Notes under the pieces: generated by a model
Databases searched by the model: none
The model's input: the letters and a program-made list of their open reading frames with translations, nothing else
What the model was told of the DNA's origin: nothing
Origin: Lineus longissimus
Lineage: Eukaryota; Nemertea; Pilidiophora; Heteronemertea; Lineidae
Assembly (NCBI RefSeq): GCF_910592395.1
Contig: NC_088310.1
Coordinates: 12,903,501 to 12,967,500, forward strand
Direction of reading: 5' to 3'
DNA length: 64,000 bases
Shown: piece by piece, positions 45,908 to 58,734 of the stretch
Layout: every line of letters starts with the position of its first letter
How positions within the stretch are numbered: position 1 is the first letter of the stretch
Made by a program: the position numbers and the translations under genes

Positions 45908-46258
45908 CCCGGCAAGTTAGACGCCAGATGTCGCTCCTTCCAACAAACCCATTTAAAATCTCAGCGACCTCTTACGCAGCGGGGGCCGGTTCTGAAGCAA
46001 TGCTAATGCTCCCATGTACAGAATAAAACATTATTGTCCGAGGTTACATCACTATCTACGTGCTGGAGCCACGTAGCAGTGTAGACGTGGCAGGGCCTGT
46101 CGCCTATGGTACACTCTAAGAATTTTGAGGGAGATAACACTTGAATTGAGTCCACCATTTCCAAAGTGTTGAGTTCATAACATTTAAGAAAGTGTTGAAT
46201 CCATCTTAATAAACTGTTGAAACCTTACTGAAGTAACACTTTGAAGTGTTGAAAAATC

Positions 46259-46489
46259 CATCCTGAGGAAAACAGGGGCTAATGTTCGCTTCTCCGGCCC
46301 TGCACACAAGCCCCGGAGATTTTTGCCCTCACTTGATGAAGTACCAGCGTAGAAGTAAGTGCGCCTATGCGCCCAATCAGAGCGTCGCTTACAATATACA
46401 TTTGAGTAAACGATATCCTAACTCGCGTTCATTCTCTGGTGTGCAGGGCCGGAGAAGCGAACATTAACCCCTGATTTCCTCAGGATGTG
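46259..46489. mobile_element. MITE of about 230 bp with arms of about 48 bp
   Basis: The left end CATCCTGAGGAAAACAGGGG continues to GCTTCTCCGGCCCTGCACAC. The right end is the inverse, ending TTTCCTCAGGATG. No coding sequence. Confidence 0.8.
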
Positions 46490-46559
46490 GATCGGCGTAG
46501 AGAAAGTGTTGAAATAACTGACATAAAAAGTGGCCAACGGCCACAGGCCGACCTGTTGT

Positions 46560-46640
46560 CAAAGAAAGGAATATGGAATGGAACGGAACGGAGCAAAGGA
46601 TAATCTCAACCTGCTGCGGCTGGTCAAAGAAAGGAATACG
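46560..46640. repeat. Short quasi-repeat
   Basis: GTCAAAGAAAGGAATA occurs twice, about 66 bp apart (near 46559 and 46625), with GGAACGGAACGGA between. Confidence 0.5.
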
Positions 46641-46809
46641 GTGACCGCTTATATGGTTACACTGAGTTTGAATTGACCGATGTCAGTCTGTGGCCTTGGA
46701 GTTTGGTCAAGGTCAAAATGACGTAACCATGTTAGGCTTGATAAGATTAATCAATGACATGTATCTGACGAATCACACATTGAAAATGAATCACATAGGA
46801 ATGACCTTT

Positions 46810-46925
46810 GTCATCAGTACACCTCTCTATCAAAGACATCATATAATTCCGTCTCGGGGGTGTCATTGAAGACAGCACAAGACAGTCCCAGGGGGTGTCC
46901 AGGCATCCCCAATAGAGAGGTCTCC
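46810..46925. repeat. Pogo/Tigger-like remnant
   Basis: ACACCTCTCTATCAAAGACA near 46820 and AATAGAGAGGTCTCCTC near 46910 are inverted and resemble the ends at 1565-2200 and 37330-37500. Confidence 0.45.
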
Positions 46926-47016
46926 TCATATAAAGATGTCACGTCCATAAAAAGTGTTCAGTTCAACTGCATATTGAAAATATGATGGCTCTTAAACATC
47001 ATATCCCCTGAAACTA

Positions 47017-47345
47017 ATCCACCCAACACGAGGGTATCAATCTCTGATGAGCAAAACTCGTTCGTATTTATTTTCCGAAACCACGAGTCACTAAAGGTAG
47101 AAGAGCTTGGTAAGTACACTTCTTATAGATGAGTTTTATGAGTAAGGGCCTGGCCTAACGGCCTGCGGTAATTGTAAGACGCTGGATACGGCATGGATAC
47201 ATGTTTGTATGTATCATGATATGCTACCATACACATAAAACATCTGTCTATATAAGATACATGCCCACAAGAAGTGTAGTGAAGCAGAGAATAGATACGA
47301 ACGAGTTTTGCTCATCAGAGATTGATACCCTCGTGTTGGGTGGAT
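47017..47345. mobile_element. MITE of 329 bp with perfect 51-bp inverted ends
   Basis: Arms 47017-47067 and 47295-47345 are exact inverted copies, starting ATCCACCCAACACGAGGG and ending AACTCGTTCGTAT on the inside. The perfect match suggests a recent insertion or recent gene conversion between arms. The interior has no coding sequence. Confidence 0.88.
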
Positions 47346-47589
47346 CCTTGGCGGCCATGATAGTCACTATGACTTTAATACCGACCTCTGGCTTTACCTA
47401 TGTAAAACACATTCGATTGGTCGATTTTGTCGAAGTGAGTTTTGTTGAAGTGAGAAAAAATTTACTTCCGACCAGAAAATACTCCGTGCAGTGTTATATA
47501 TATGTACATCTGTGTGTGCGGAGATTAGGGTATGGAAAAGTCCATTTTTTCAACAGGTAGGCTACGTTATATTAAGTGTCAATCATAAT

Positions 47590-48187
47590 CGGTCAGAAAA
47601 TCTGTAACCTAGTTCCTTTCGTCAACGACAAGTCGTTTTAAATAGAATCACATAATTGTTTTAATTGATGAATGGTTATATCTTATGTTTATGCGTTACT
47701 GTATAGTTTGTGGGGCGTATCTGATGAATCTGATGAATGTAAATGTGGTTTTAAGAGGGGAAATCCGTTGTTCTGCTAGCAAATCTATTTTTGGCTTGTC
47801 GGGGAATCCCAAAATTCCAGGACGGTATGATGAACGAAAAATGCGTGTCAGATAGAATTATATGCGAATTGTATGTATTTTTCGGTAACGAATTCAGCTA
47901 AATAATTGTAACGAATGATTGTATAGTTTCTGGGCTGTTTTTGAAGAATGCTAAGGCCATTTTAAGGGGGAAATCCGTCATTTCTGACCCATTCTATTTT
48001 TAGCCTTTGCCAGGCATGTGATTAGACTGGTTCTCGTATTTTCCGCTATACGGCACTAACCGTTTCGACTACAAAATGTGATGAGTGCGTTGTGTTACAA
48101 CTTGCGTAAACATGCCTACAGACCCCTCCTTCCACACCCACAACCAAAGCCACACTCCCACGTGATCCGAGTCGCCGCCAGGCTTGT
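47590..48187. repeat. Dispersed repeat Z, copy 2
   Basis: Colinear with 29478-30406 but lacking the internal block present in that copy. It also has a small local duplication (TCTGATGAATCTGATGAAT). Confidence 0.88.
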
Positions 48188-48444
48188 TTTATACTTTTTT
48201 CAGATATTGTTCATCTTGATCGACACGACGCGCCCCTTCCTATATTTTTATGCCATAAAAACAAGGCATTGTTTATTCAAACGCTTTTGAAGGCCATTTC
48301 GGCTGTAAGAAATGTTTAATCTGGTGCAGTAGCGGCGCTCTTCAACGGGACCTGACGAACAACTAATTCCCGCGATTTCCAGCGGGTGCGTCCTGGCATG
48401 GCGGTATTGTTAACAGTCCTAATAATACTCCATGGTACTGGCTT

Positions 48445-48600
48445 TAAGGGTCGACTATAGGCACCACCAGTTTGGCTAGACCTTGAAATCCTAAAGCATG
48501 TAAAACTCTTTCGAAATGGAGTGATTGTCCACTTAACATAAAAGGCTGTTCTGTGGAAAACAAAGTATTTGACTGTAAGCTTCATGTATGGCTTTGACAC
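48445..48600. repeat. Partial copy of the 53198-53428 MITE
   Basis: AAGGGTCGACTATAGGCACC followed by ACTCTTTCGAAATGGAGTG and AAAGGCTGTTCTGTGGAAAA corresponds in order to the left half of the MITE at 53198-53428. The right end is not present. Confidence 0.6.
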
Positions 48601-51600
48601 TAATTTTGTTCTCATGAATTTGATAAAAACAGTACTGACGAATCGAAAATTTGGCAGGCGTTTTATTTTCGCGAATAGTGTCGATTCGCAAAAATGAAAA
48701 TAGCAAAATAATTTATTTTTATTCGAAAAAGGAAGGAAATCACGAAATCCACCTAAATAATTGTAGTGAACTATCTTTTCACAAATTTTCATTAAGTGCC
48801 AAATTATAAGGCGCGGATATTTTGAGGTATAGAGTTTATACCTAAAAAAGAGCTGACAAAGTACTCTTCATTTGTGCACACTATGATATGCACACGTGAG
48901 GTTGTTAAGCATTGGCTTGATTTTCCTTTAATATTATGCCTAGTATCCCGGTTTAGTGTTCGGCCGCTTTCGGTGAAAAGATCGCTCCATATGATGCATA
49001 ACATTAACAATGCTAGTTGCGTTGTGTATATTTGAGTATTTCAGGAGTCCCTAATTCAAGTCCCTATGTGCTCCCAAAACAACACCATGTTCCCTTTATC
49101 CCTTAATCCCCGCTTTTTTTCTGCATGGCCACCAGAACGCCTGTAATTTAAATTCCGAAGGCCTAGCCACCCACTGCAATCCGTCACAACCTTGCCCATG
49201 CATGTGGGCCTATGAACAAATTAACTGGAAAGGTAACAACACAACAAAATAGACTTTCCCTCCGCTTTTGTTGTGTTTACATTGGATAAGAAGTCCGAAT
49301 GAATAATACCACCGCATTGTTTCATGGACTTCGTGATTAATCGGTAATTACTCAAAATTAATCAATTACCGAAGGTAATAGTTCGTGTTTAGGCAGCTGA
49401 TGTCGAGGTTAGCCCGAAGTTACCAAGTCTTGGAGGTATAATTGGTGATCTGGATCTTGCGGCACGTGTATTGGGAAAATACCAAAACATTCATCATGGC
49501 ACTTAGTATTGAAAATGGCACATTTGCTACGGAATTGCCACTGGACCAGATGGTAAGTCATTTTGAATTTATTCCCTGGTTTGTCCCAGGACGGAATGGG
49601 ACAATGCATTTCTGTCTAGCTAATTACTTCAATGCTTGTCCAACAAAACGATATTATCTATGGCACCAGGGAGGTAGTAGACAGATACAGATATTTTCAT
49701 TAGAAGGGACACTGGGAGAGTGACATTGGTAATATGGAGAAGGGAGTTATAAATAAATTGCGGTAATACTGTTCATTCAGTCATTTTTTTTAAATATTTT
49801 TTTATCTAAATCATTCAAAATGTCATGAACAATGAAATAAAAGGACAACTTCAAGTAAACTGCTTGTCGACCAAGCTTGTCTATTATACATAGTTAGCTT
49901 TAGCCATGGTAAACTTCAGTTGCCAGTTAAAAAGGGAGAAAAAGTGACCGAAAATTATTCGTAAACGGCCATCTATTAATTAAGACAACCCTCTGTGTCA
50001 AGGGAGTTAATTAGCTCGAAAACTGTTGATTCCGTGACATCGACTCAGCTCACGGCGAAAAAAACTATTGTCGTGTTTATTAAAATCTATTTAACAAACA
50101 TTAAAATCGGTGTTCACAGAACCCGGGGTTGCAGCGGTCTAAAATGTCCACCCGGATAAAGTGTACGTCCCTATTGTATGGCGAAGATGACGGGTTAAAT
50201 ACGCACTCGTGATAAAAGGGGTTTACTGTTAGCAGTTGATGAATATAACTCCGTACAGCTCATGCAATAATATGTGGCTGTATTGTGTTGTCACAATTAA
50301 TTGGTACAGATAACCCATGGACAACCGGAGGTTTCTTCTGACTTCATTTGCCTGGCAAACCAGGAAGGGATCTCTGTGCTTATTGTGGGGAGATCAATCC
50401 GAATAGTGATCAGGGGTAGTAGAAACGTAATGGTCCGCATGGTAGGGTAAACTTCGAGTGGAAGCGTCCACAGGTCACTTAAAACAAAACACGGTGGCGA
50501 TTCAAATGTCACTGTACGTAGTGTTTTGTCGTTCTAAGCAGACAATCTTTTTCAAAGTGGTTGAAATCTTAATATACTGTACCAGTAATAAATAGGAAGT
50601 CGACCTTGATCATTTTCCAATGAATGTGTAATGCCTAAAACATGTGATGTACGCATTACAGCTATACGGCTTTAAAGTGAACATACACATGGGAACGTAC
50701 CACTTCGTTCATTAGTCGAAATCCATTCGATTTGGAGAAATAACATTGTTGATGATATTTGGTGTACGAGTGGTCTAAAAGCAGTCAACTCTCTTACTGT
50801 ACAAATGGTAAAGCCCCTATGCCTTTACCTGGCAATTTTCAATTTTTGATGTATCAAATAAGCCATTTTTAAAAATAAAACATGCTGCTATTTATAATAA
50901 ATTTGGCAGTTGATGCTTTGCAATTGGTCGAAATCTTAAGGGGGACTGTCTTGACTTATTAGGTATTCGCTATAACGTGTATAAGGCATTCGTTCTTGAG
51001 ACATTGACCGACAATAAACCTCAGAGATTATCAGTACCCAATAAAATCAATTGTCTTCCAGTTGACATTTAATCCTAGGACATTCAGACTTAAACACCTG
51101 TCTATATGAGCTGGGCCATCCAGTGAGATGTTGGTTCATCTCATCGTAGGTTTCGGTCACCTCCTGGAAACTGCTTGTTCATTATTATATCACAATCATC
51201 TAAAGGCACCTGTGTCGACTAATTCTGTAAATTCTGCAGTGCCACATTAAGCAGGATTATTCACGAGTTCAAGCTCTTCAGAATTTCAAAACAATGTTTT
51301 CGTACTTTTTGTGGCGTTTCAAAGTAAATGTTTCACCTGTTTTCGAGGTTGCCCATCGACTTTGGTTATTTTAGGTAACTTTACCTCGAAAATCAAGCGT
51401 CGTTCGAGCTGAGAATGAGCAAAAATTGAGGTTAAATTTCGCAGGATTCTGTCGGTGAAGAAGCAGAAAATGTTCCCTGGAAAAAGTGTCCGGCCCTTTT
51501 GTTATGAGATCCGATATTCAGTATCGGACTCAACCAATCAGAACACTTTAATGAACGCACGTGATTCATGATCACAGAATCAGTAATGGCGGAGCTATAG

Positions 51601-53190
51601 CAGTGACGATCACTCATGTGGCCAGCAAACATTAGTTTTTGTTTTGAAATACATATCATATATAGAGAGGAGCTCGAATGAAATCTTTACAAATTGACTC
51701 TGATTGACTCTGTTGAGGGGTACTACATTTTGCGTATGTTTCAACCCAATATAGAGCCTGACAAATGAAAAAATATGTGTCGGACGGAACGATAGATTTT
51801 GCCAAAAACTTACAAACTCAACTATTATTTTAACAAGAGCATTATAGACCATCTCTCTCATATGATTAAATTTGATGTTAAGAATGCGTTTCTATTCATT
51901 ATTTCAAAACATATATAAGTTACGTTTCTTCAATATCATTAAACATTTAAAAGCTTGCTGTGTTGGTCATGATGATGACTTTTGAAAGACGCCGGGGTAC
52001 AAAAAAAAAATTAAAAAGTTTTTCCCAAAGGATGTTCTTTTTCAATTTCTTCATATTGTTTTATTTAAAAAATAACAAAATAGGATAAAGTCACGTCTCA
52101 TTTCTTGAAATCAAATTCGTTTCTTTAAAATAACACACACATTCGCTGTAATTACAACGGTACCGAAAACCGCCCTCTTGGTCAGGCACCTATATAAACC
52201 CAAAAACAGTGGTTTCAGCATATGTATAAAACCAGAAGTTAAATTGATATTTCCAGAATATCTGGTCTTCTTAAATTGTGAATTAGGAATGTTAAAAATG
52301 AAGAAAAGAACGAAGTTTCAGTTCAATAGGCTTAGGCTACTTATATGTGATGTGATTTATGGGGTCAAATTAATCCGGCATGGTATAAAAGCTGATTCGC
52401 GGGCTAAACGGCGTCAAAATGACCTCCCCAGCCTAAGACCAATAAAAACCCTCAAATTATCATCACTTATCATAACATAAAACGAAAATTTAATGGTTTT
52501 ACAGGCTGGGACACTGTCTTACTACCTGAGGGGAACTCGAAACTGCTAATATTTATCAATGGAAGGTTATTTCCGCCTTAGGTTTTAACCGGGCCGTTCA
52601 AAACTCGCCATTTTTATAAGCGTTTCGTTATAGGTTTCTTGCGACGGTGGCGGAGAAAACTAACATTAGGTTCGGTTTGGTAGCATGCAAATGGCCCTTA
52701 CGTCACGGGTTCTAACCTTGAGTAAGACCCTCATGAAAATTTCATGCCTGTTTTTACATCTGTTTAATGTATAAACTGGCAGCACAATAACTGTACCAAG
52801 TTCCTTGATGTATACTCAATCGATTCTAAGAAAATGCATAGCAAATAACGCATAACTGGCTTGACTATCAATACAGTTGCTCAAAGTACCAAACTTTGTG
52901 TCTTTCCGAATTCAGGCAGAGGGCTTACTAGTCGTGCCTGGACGTGTTCGCTAAAGCAAAACTTTGGATTATAATATACGTGACGAACTTCGTTGCAGTT
53001 TTTGTGTCACTTCGATTTAGACTCTGTGAGCAACACAATGGTAATTATAATTATACTAACTTTTCGTCTCTTTCCTGGTCAGCGCCTCTTCTGATAAATA
53101 AGTACTGTTTTTTGGGCAAATCGAGATAATTTGATACCCTACTCTCTGAAAGGACCATTTTACGGGTCAGTGAAGACGGAAATTACGCTG
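48600..53190. other. Intergenic, no confident gene
   Basis: No recognisable protein family. One exon-like frame at 49393-49506 (acceptor GTTCGTGTTTAG, 37 codons to TAG, text VSPKLPSLGGIIGDLDLAAR) and an ATG frame at 49497 ending at a GTAAGT donor are noted only as weak candidates. Confidence 0.4.
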
Positions 53191-53197
53191 GTTAGGT

Positions 53198-53428
53198 AAG
53201 GGTTGACCACAGGCGCCACCATTTTGGCTACAATCTGAACTCCTAAAGTATTGAGAACTCCTTCAACATGAGGTGAATGCACATTTGAATGATCGAGAGG
53301 CTGTTTTCCGGAAAACGAAGAACAGGCTCCCACTCTTAAAATTGGCATTCACTTCGTTTTGAAAGAGTTCTAATTGTTTTCGAATTTCAAGTTCGAGCCA
53401 AAATGGTGATGCCTATGGTCAACCTTTT
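53198..53428. mobile_element. MITE of about 231 bp
   Basis: The left end AAGGGTTGACCACAGGCGCC with ACCATTTTGGCT is mirrored by AGCCAAAATGGTGATGCC and TATGGTCAACCTTT at the right. A related one-ended copy lies at 48445-48600. Confidence 0.75.
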
Positions 53429-53429
53429 T

Positions 53430-54990
53430 AAAAACTACGTGCACAATCGAGTCTAAATGAGTGAGCGACCTTTTACTTTCTATACGTTATTTTATTATTG
53501 TGCTTTTTAAAGAAACTATCTTTCTTTAAGTGTCTGCATGACATTTTCTTTGAACTCTTAGATTAGTAGAAAAGCCATTTTGGTACGTATCTTTTTACCA
53601 TACGTTAGATTTTTCGACTGTTGTCAGTCGCCGTTTATACTTCAATTTTGTCACTATAGACCTGTTGGCTCCTATCATAAAGATTTTGATGAGTTTCTAT
53701 TATGGTACTTTAATGGAAGGATTTAAGTCAACGTTAATGCCACGTCATTAAATTCTTTCATATAGCGTTTTTATCGTGTCATTCCATCAACTAAAGCAGC
53801 CCTTCGATTCTAAGGTGTACCATTATGAGAATTTATAACGATCTGTTCAAACGTGGGTTGGGATTTTGTGCTTGTACCGTAATTAGCGGATCTGGATGTA
53901 GGAAAATGAATAAACTATTGTTGGTAAAATGCTGCAGCTTGATAGAATGATTCCTCTGTATAAAATCGACTGATTAAGACCACCATGGCGGTAGGCATGT
54001 AGCAAGCGTTTTGATACTTAACATGTACCCGTCTACCACGATATTTTGACGTGAAATTACTACCCTCTATTGGTTTTAACCGAAGCAACCGATAGATGAA
54101 AAATCTCAGCGCGACAGAAATTTGGTGACATATATTTTGATACTGAGTGGTGCTTTGAGTCCTGTCTCAGATAAGGATAGCTAAGCACAGACGGCTATGG
54201 ATCATTTTTAGAATAGACATGCAAGCACTGAGTTATATATCATTAACCAAATACAAACTAACTTTGAACAAGATGTTATTTGAGGGCATAGACTGCAAAT
54301 AAATTGAAAATAGCAAAGGAAAAGAAATCATCCTGATGTTGTGGGCAACGCTAAACTGTAGTTTAATTATATTCCTTCTAGAATGTCAATAATGAAACTA
54401 ATAAACGGACCAATGAAATGTTTTGGCCAATTTAATTACTAGTAAATTTAATTTAAAAAAGTATATTTTAGAATGAGTAAGGTAACGACTTAATCAATTG
54501 ATTGGAAACAACTAAAATTTATTCAGTTATATCATCAGGTGTATTTTGTAAATTCGTCCCTGTCCCGTCTATAACTGACCACGATAAATACTTTTAAATA
54601 TTCTACCCGAGTAATGACAACAGGCCTACCTTTGCCTGTCCCGACTCACCCCACACCAAAATACACTCAGATGGCCGCTTTTTACGTCTTTTAGCAGTAC
54701 AACTGCGCGCTGTTATAATAATATGTAAACCGTTTCTCAGGCGTCCACGATAGTCTCCACGTTACAAATGCTGACCCTCGCATCGAAAATCCAGTCTTTG
54801 GGTCGGCTAGGAACCCCCACATTCCATTAGATTTAAGACTGCCCTATTGGTACAAGACAGTCTGAGGATAAAAACGCTATACCTGAAACGCCGCTTAATG
54901 TTACCATTAACCTAGATACTTTAAGGGTACCTTCTTGATATGCCATGCTCTTAAAGTGACCGTCATAAAGATGCCATTAGCACTAATGGA
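53430..54990. other. Intergenic, nothing recognised
   Basis: AT-rich, no protein-like frame of useful length and no repeat end recognised. Confidence 0.45.
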
Positions 54991-54992
54991 AC

Positions 54993-56581
54993 TACAGAGT
55001 GGCTCAATGAAAATGTTACACTTACAAAATGGTTAATATCTTTTATAATTTAGGTATTTACCCTCAAACATACTTGAAGAGCAAGCTCTATCGATTAATT
55101 TGACGCCAGCAGGATCATAATCCTTCCATGGTTGACTGCATATAGGACACATTTTATTGACTAACGTGAAATCTCACTTGCGCCAACTTGTCAGTGGTTA
55201 AACAGGACAAAGGACAAAGAGGAAGCATTCCCAACATTTAAAGCTGAACTGCAGGAACAAAAACAGAAGCGTCCATGTTTTTAAAAAAGAGGGAAATGCA
55301 AACGTCCGAAACATCCTTCAGAAGTCTGCCAGAAACATGATAGTCTATAGCGAAACAGTGGCGCTGCCGTCAGTCTGTAACAGAACACCGGAAGTGCTGG
55401 ATCATGAGTGTAAGTACATGTACAAATGCACGTAGGCCATGTCCAAGCATGCGGGCGGCCTAAAATGTACATGCATGTGCGTGCGTGTGTCCTGATGATA
55501 ACCTGCAAAAAACAAACGATACAAGTTAGAATTATAGAAATAGAAATAAATGAAAACAACCCCCTACCATGCCACATCAGTACATAAACTTGCGCCGCTC
55601 TTTGCGGGGAAGACGTGGTTAAATAAATTGCTTGGCACCGGTTCCAACGCAATGGTCGTCCAAAAATAGATAAGAGGCCAAGTTGGTAATTGCACGACAC
55701 ATCTGACAATCCTAATGAAGGGATTTGCGTAATTTTGATCAATAAAGGTGAGTTTAGGCCTACGTGGAAAAAACATGGCCGTATTAATTATGGCGAGTGG
55801 GATTTCAGGACGAAATAGCAGAATTTCTCTGACTTTACGCTAATATTCTTCGGATAGTACACGATGGAGTATAGGTGAATATTCTTTCTATGAGAACGTG
55901 TGCTTTTACTGGTTATATTTCAGCACTTCGCAAATTTTTATGCCGTTTTGGCCCTTTTTCTTCGTCGGCGTGCAATTACCAACTAGACCTCGTATCTATT
56001 TCTGGACGACCATTGCGTTGGAACCGGTGCCGAGCAATTTATCTACCACGTCTTCCCCGCAAATAGCAAATTGGTAGGGGATTGTCTTCATTTATTTCTA
56101 TTATAATTCTAACTTGTATCGTTTGTTTTTTTCAGACTTCTGAAGGGTGTTTCGGACGTTTGCATTTCCCTCGGCCACGGGGCGCGGTGGTTCTTTTTTT
56201 AAAACATGGACGCTTCTGTTTTTGTTCATGCAGTTCAGCTTTGATTTTATTCACAGTTGACCGCAAATAGGAAAATTACAAAATGAATATGTTAAAAGTC
56301 AATCTTTAACTGTGAATGAAATTTAAAATGTTAAAAATTGCTTCCTCTTTGTCCTTAATTTGCCCTGTTCAACCAGTGAAAGATTGGCGCAAGTCAGATT
56401 TCACACGAGTCAATAAAATCTGTCCTGCGCAGTCAACCGTGGAAGGATTTTGAATCTGCTGGTGTCAAATTAATCGAGAGTGCTTGCTCTTTGAGGACAA
56501 TGTATGTTTGAGGAAAATGCCAAAATTATAATAGATATAAAACATTTTGTAAGTGTTACATTTTTATTGAGCCACTCTGTA
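54993..56581. mobile_element. Long-armed foldback transposon, about 1.6 kb
   Basis: The ends are TACAGAGTGGCTCAATGAAA at 54993 and TTTTTATTGAGCCACTCTGT plus A at 56581; TA at each edge may be the target duplication. Most of both halves are inverted copies: AAAGGACAAAGAGGAAGCA near 55209 against GCTTCCTCTTTGTCCTT near 56340, ACGTCCGAAACA near 55302 against TGTTTCGGACGT near 56150, and GGTCGTCCAAAAATAGATA near 55652 against TATCTATTTCTGGACGACC near 55995. The arms are about 700-780 bp with moderate divergence and indels. No transposase frame survives. The ends resemble Tc1/mariner-like TA inserters, but class is uncertain. Confidence 0.8.
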
Positions 56582-56807
56582 TATCATGCTTTATGATATT
56601 GGCGCCTGGCTCGTTGATATCGGGTCAAATCGTGGAATTTTTGAGATGCCAACAAAACAGCCCCTAAAGTCTTTGATGGCATAAAAATGTACATGTACCA
56701 ACATCGTTTTTATATTCAATAAGTACGTGTAGATCGTAATTCAATGATTTCATATATTGTATATGAAATATTGTGATTAAGTGGACCCTCTCTGGATTAG
56801 GATCAAT

Positions 56808-57104
56808 CTAATTTAATTTTTTTATGTGTTCGTCGAGACGTTGATGTGACGGACGTAATTTCAGTATGACATCTAGCGTGTGTTCATCATGCAAGTGGGA
56901 CGTCAAAGAGACATTTAAATCAAGTGACAATGAAGAAGCAACGTCCCTTACAAACTGTTCTAGCACGTCACCTAAGTTGTAACAATTTTTTTGTGTAAAA
57001 GACGTAGAAAACTTGTTGTTTTTGAAGTGTTCAAAATTGTGTAGAACGGCCGTGTAGGCTACTGACTGTGCGTGTACATTTGTCGCCCCAAAATATAGTT
57101 TCAT
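56808..57104 (-). CDS. Hypothetical 98-codon ORF, copy 1
   Basis: ATG at 57104, stop at 56808. Not recognised. Visible text: MKLYFGATNVHAQSVAYTAV, DVLEQFVRDVASSLSLDLNV, RPSHQRLDEHIKKLN. Composition is protein-like and hydrophilic with no signal peptide or membrane segment. The sequence context is a transposon-edge tandem duplication, so it may be an exon of a larger gene or a chance frame. The ATG lies in a short palindrome (TTCATTCATGAA). Confidence 0.3.
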   Translation of the reverse strand: MKLYFGATNVHAQSVAYTAVLHNFEHFKNNKFSTSFTQKNCYNLGDVLEQFVRDVASSLSLDLNVSLTSHLHDEHTLDVILKLRPSHQRLDEHIKKLN

Positions 57105-57632
57105 GAATGAAACACTGTTCCCCTCTGTACTTTTTGGATCTAGAATGTTAAAATGTTAAAAATTGCTTCCTCTTTGTCCTTAATTTGCCCTGTTCAACCA
57201 GTGAAAGATTGGCGCAAGTCAGATTTCACACGAGTCAATAAAATCTGTCCTGCGCAGTCAACCGTGGAAGGATTTTGAATCTGCTGGTGTCAAATTAATC
57301 GAGAGTGCTTGCTCTTTGAGGACAATGTATGTTTGAGGAAAATGCCAAAATTATAATAGATATAAAACATTTTGTAAGTGTTACATTTTTATTGAGCCAC
57401 TCTGTATATCATGCTTTATGATATTGGCGCCTGGCTCGTTGATATCGGGTCAAATCGTGGAATTTTTGAGATGCCAACAAAACAGCCCCTAAAGTCTTTG
57501 ATGGCATAAAAATGTACATGTACCAACATCGTTTTTATATTCAATAAGTACGTGTAGATCGTAATTCAATGATTTCATATATTGTATATGAAATATTGTG
57601 ATTAAGTGGACCCTCTCTGGATTAGGATCAAT

Positions 57633-57929
57633 CTAATTTAATTTTTTTATGTGTTCGTCGAGACGTTGATGTGACGGACGTAATTTCAGTATGACATCTA
57701 GCGTGTGTTCATCATGCAAGTGGGACGTCAAAGAGACATTTAAATCAAGTGACAATGAAGAAGCAACGTCCCTTACAAACTGTTCTAGCACGTCACCTAA
57801 GTTGTAACAATTTTTTTGTGTAAAAGACGTAGAAAACTTGTTGTTTTTGAAGTGTTCAAAATTCTGTAGAACGGCCGTGTAGGCTACTGACTGTGCGTGT
57901 ACATTTGTCGCCCCAAAATATAGTTTCAT
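57633..57929 (-). CDS. Hypothetical 98-codon ORF, copy 2
   Basis: Copy of the 56808-57104 frame in the second tandem unit. A single residue differs (Gln instead of His in VLxNFEH). The match reflects recent duplication rather than selection, so it is not evidence of function. Confidence 0.3.
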   Translation of the reverse strand: MKLYFGATNVHAQSVAYTAVLQNFEHFKNNKFSTSFTQKNCYNLGDVLEQFVRDVASSLSLDLNVSLTSHLHDEHTLDVILKLRPSHQRLDEHIKKLN

Positions 57930-57969
57930 GAATGAAACACTGTTCCCCTCTGTACTTTTTGGATCTAGT

Positions 57970-58620
57970 TATCTTAGGACTGAAGTAATTCGTAGTTTTA
58001 CAATAGAAATACGCACATGTTACAGAGGAAACGGCTTTTTACTAGCTGTAAATCACCAAAATTGTAGAATATTTCGTCTGCTTTATTTACTTTTGTTCTC
58101 GTACGTCGTTAATTTGTTTGATTTCCAGTTTGGCCGTGTGACTCGCAGGCTGGCCGAATGACGTCTCCCAACTCGGTTCCCGTTGGTGCGCGCAACCTAC
58201 TTTTCGACGTCACGAGTTCCGAGAACGACTCGAGTTGAACTCGGAGTGGGAGTGGGAGTCGGGACGGTTCGCAACCTCTCTAGTCTCTCACTGCATCACG
58301 ACGTCTTAGGTCTCACTAGCCGCTTGGTACGATGTCCGTTTTGTCCTCCCCCCAAAATATAGTTCTTCAGTCGCATGCCGTTTCCATGTAAATTCTACTT
58401 ACTTTAGCGTCACGATCTTAGTTTCGATGTACAAAGGATGCTTTGGTGACTTTATGAGGCTATCTTTTGTGAGTTCGGGACCAAGTCTCATGCATTGGGC
58501 CTCACACGCGATGATACGTCCAAACCGCGGGGCATGATTTGAACAAGTTCACCGAGGGCGAATTTCCTTGGTTTGTGTTCTCGGCCATATAACGAGAACA
58601 AAGCTGTGATGGGGCAAATT
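57970..58620. other. GC-richer intergenic stretch with ACGTC motifs
   Basis: Contains ATGACGTCTCC near 58159, TCGACGTCACGAG near 58206 and CACGACGTCTT near 58296, half-matches to the CRE motif. A promoter is possible, but no first exon was identified. Confidence 0.3.
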
Positions 58621-58734
58621 TTTCGCAATGTGGCTATCGTATGGAGGTCAGGTCATGTGCCTGAAAAATCTCCTTTACAAAGTACATGCATTATTAATAT
58701 GTAAAGAGCAATCTCTAGTGAACTCACACAACTG

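Larger units (their letters stand above)
56325..57968. repeat. 825-bp direct tandem duplication
   Basis: Unit 1 (about 56325-57143) and unit 2 (about 57150-57968) are almost identical at an offset of exactly 825 bp. Both start AATGTTAAAAATTGCTTCCT and end TTTTTGGATCTAG. The first 257 bp of each is the right arm of the foldback element including its terminus, so the duplication postdates that insertion. Confidence 0.95.

Noticed and set aside
55281-55742. 153-codon minus-strand ORF
   Set aside because: It lies in an arm of the foldback element; similar residues are read from the opposite arm, so it is a shadow of the inverted repeat.
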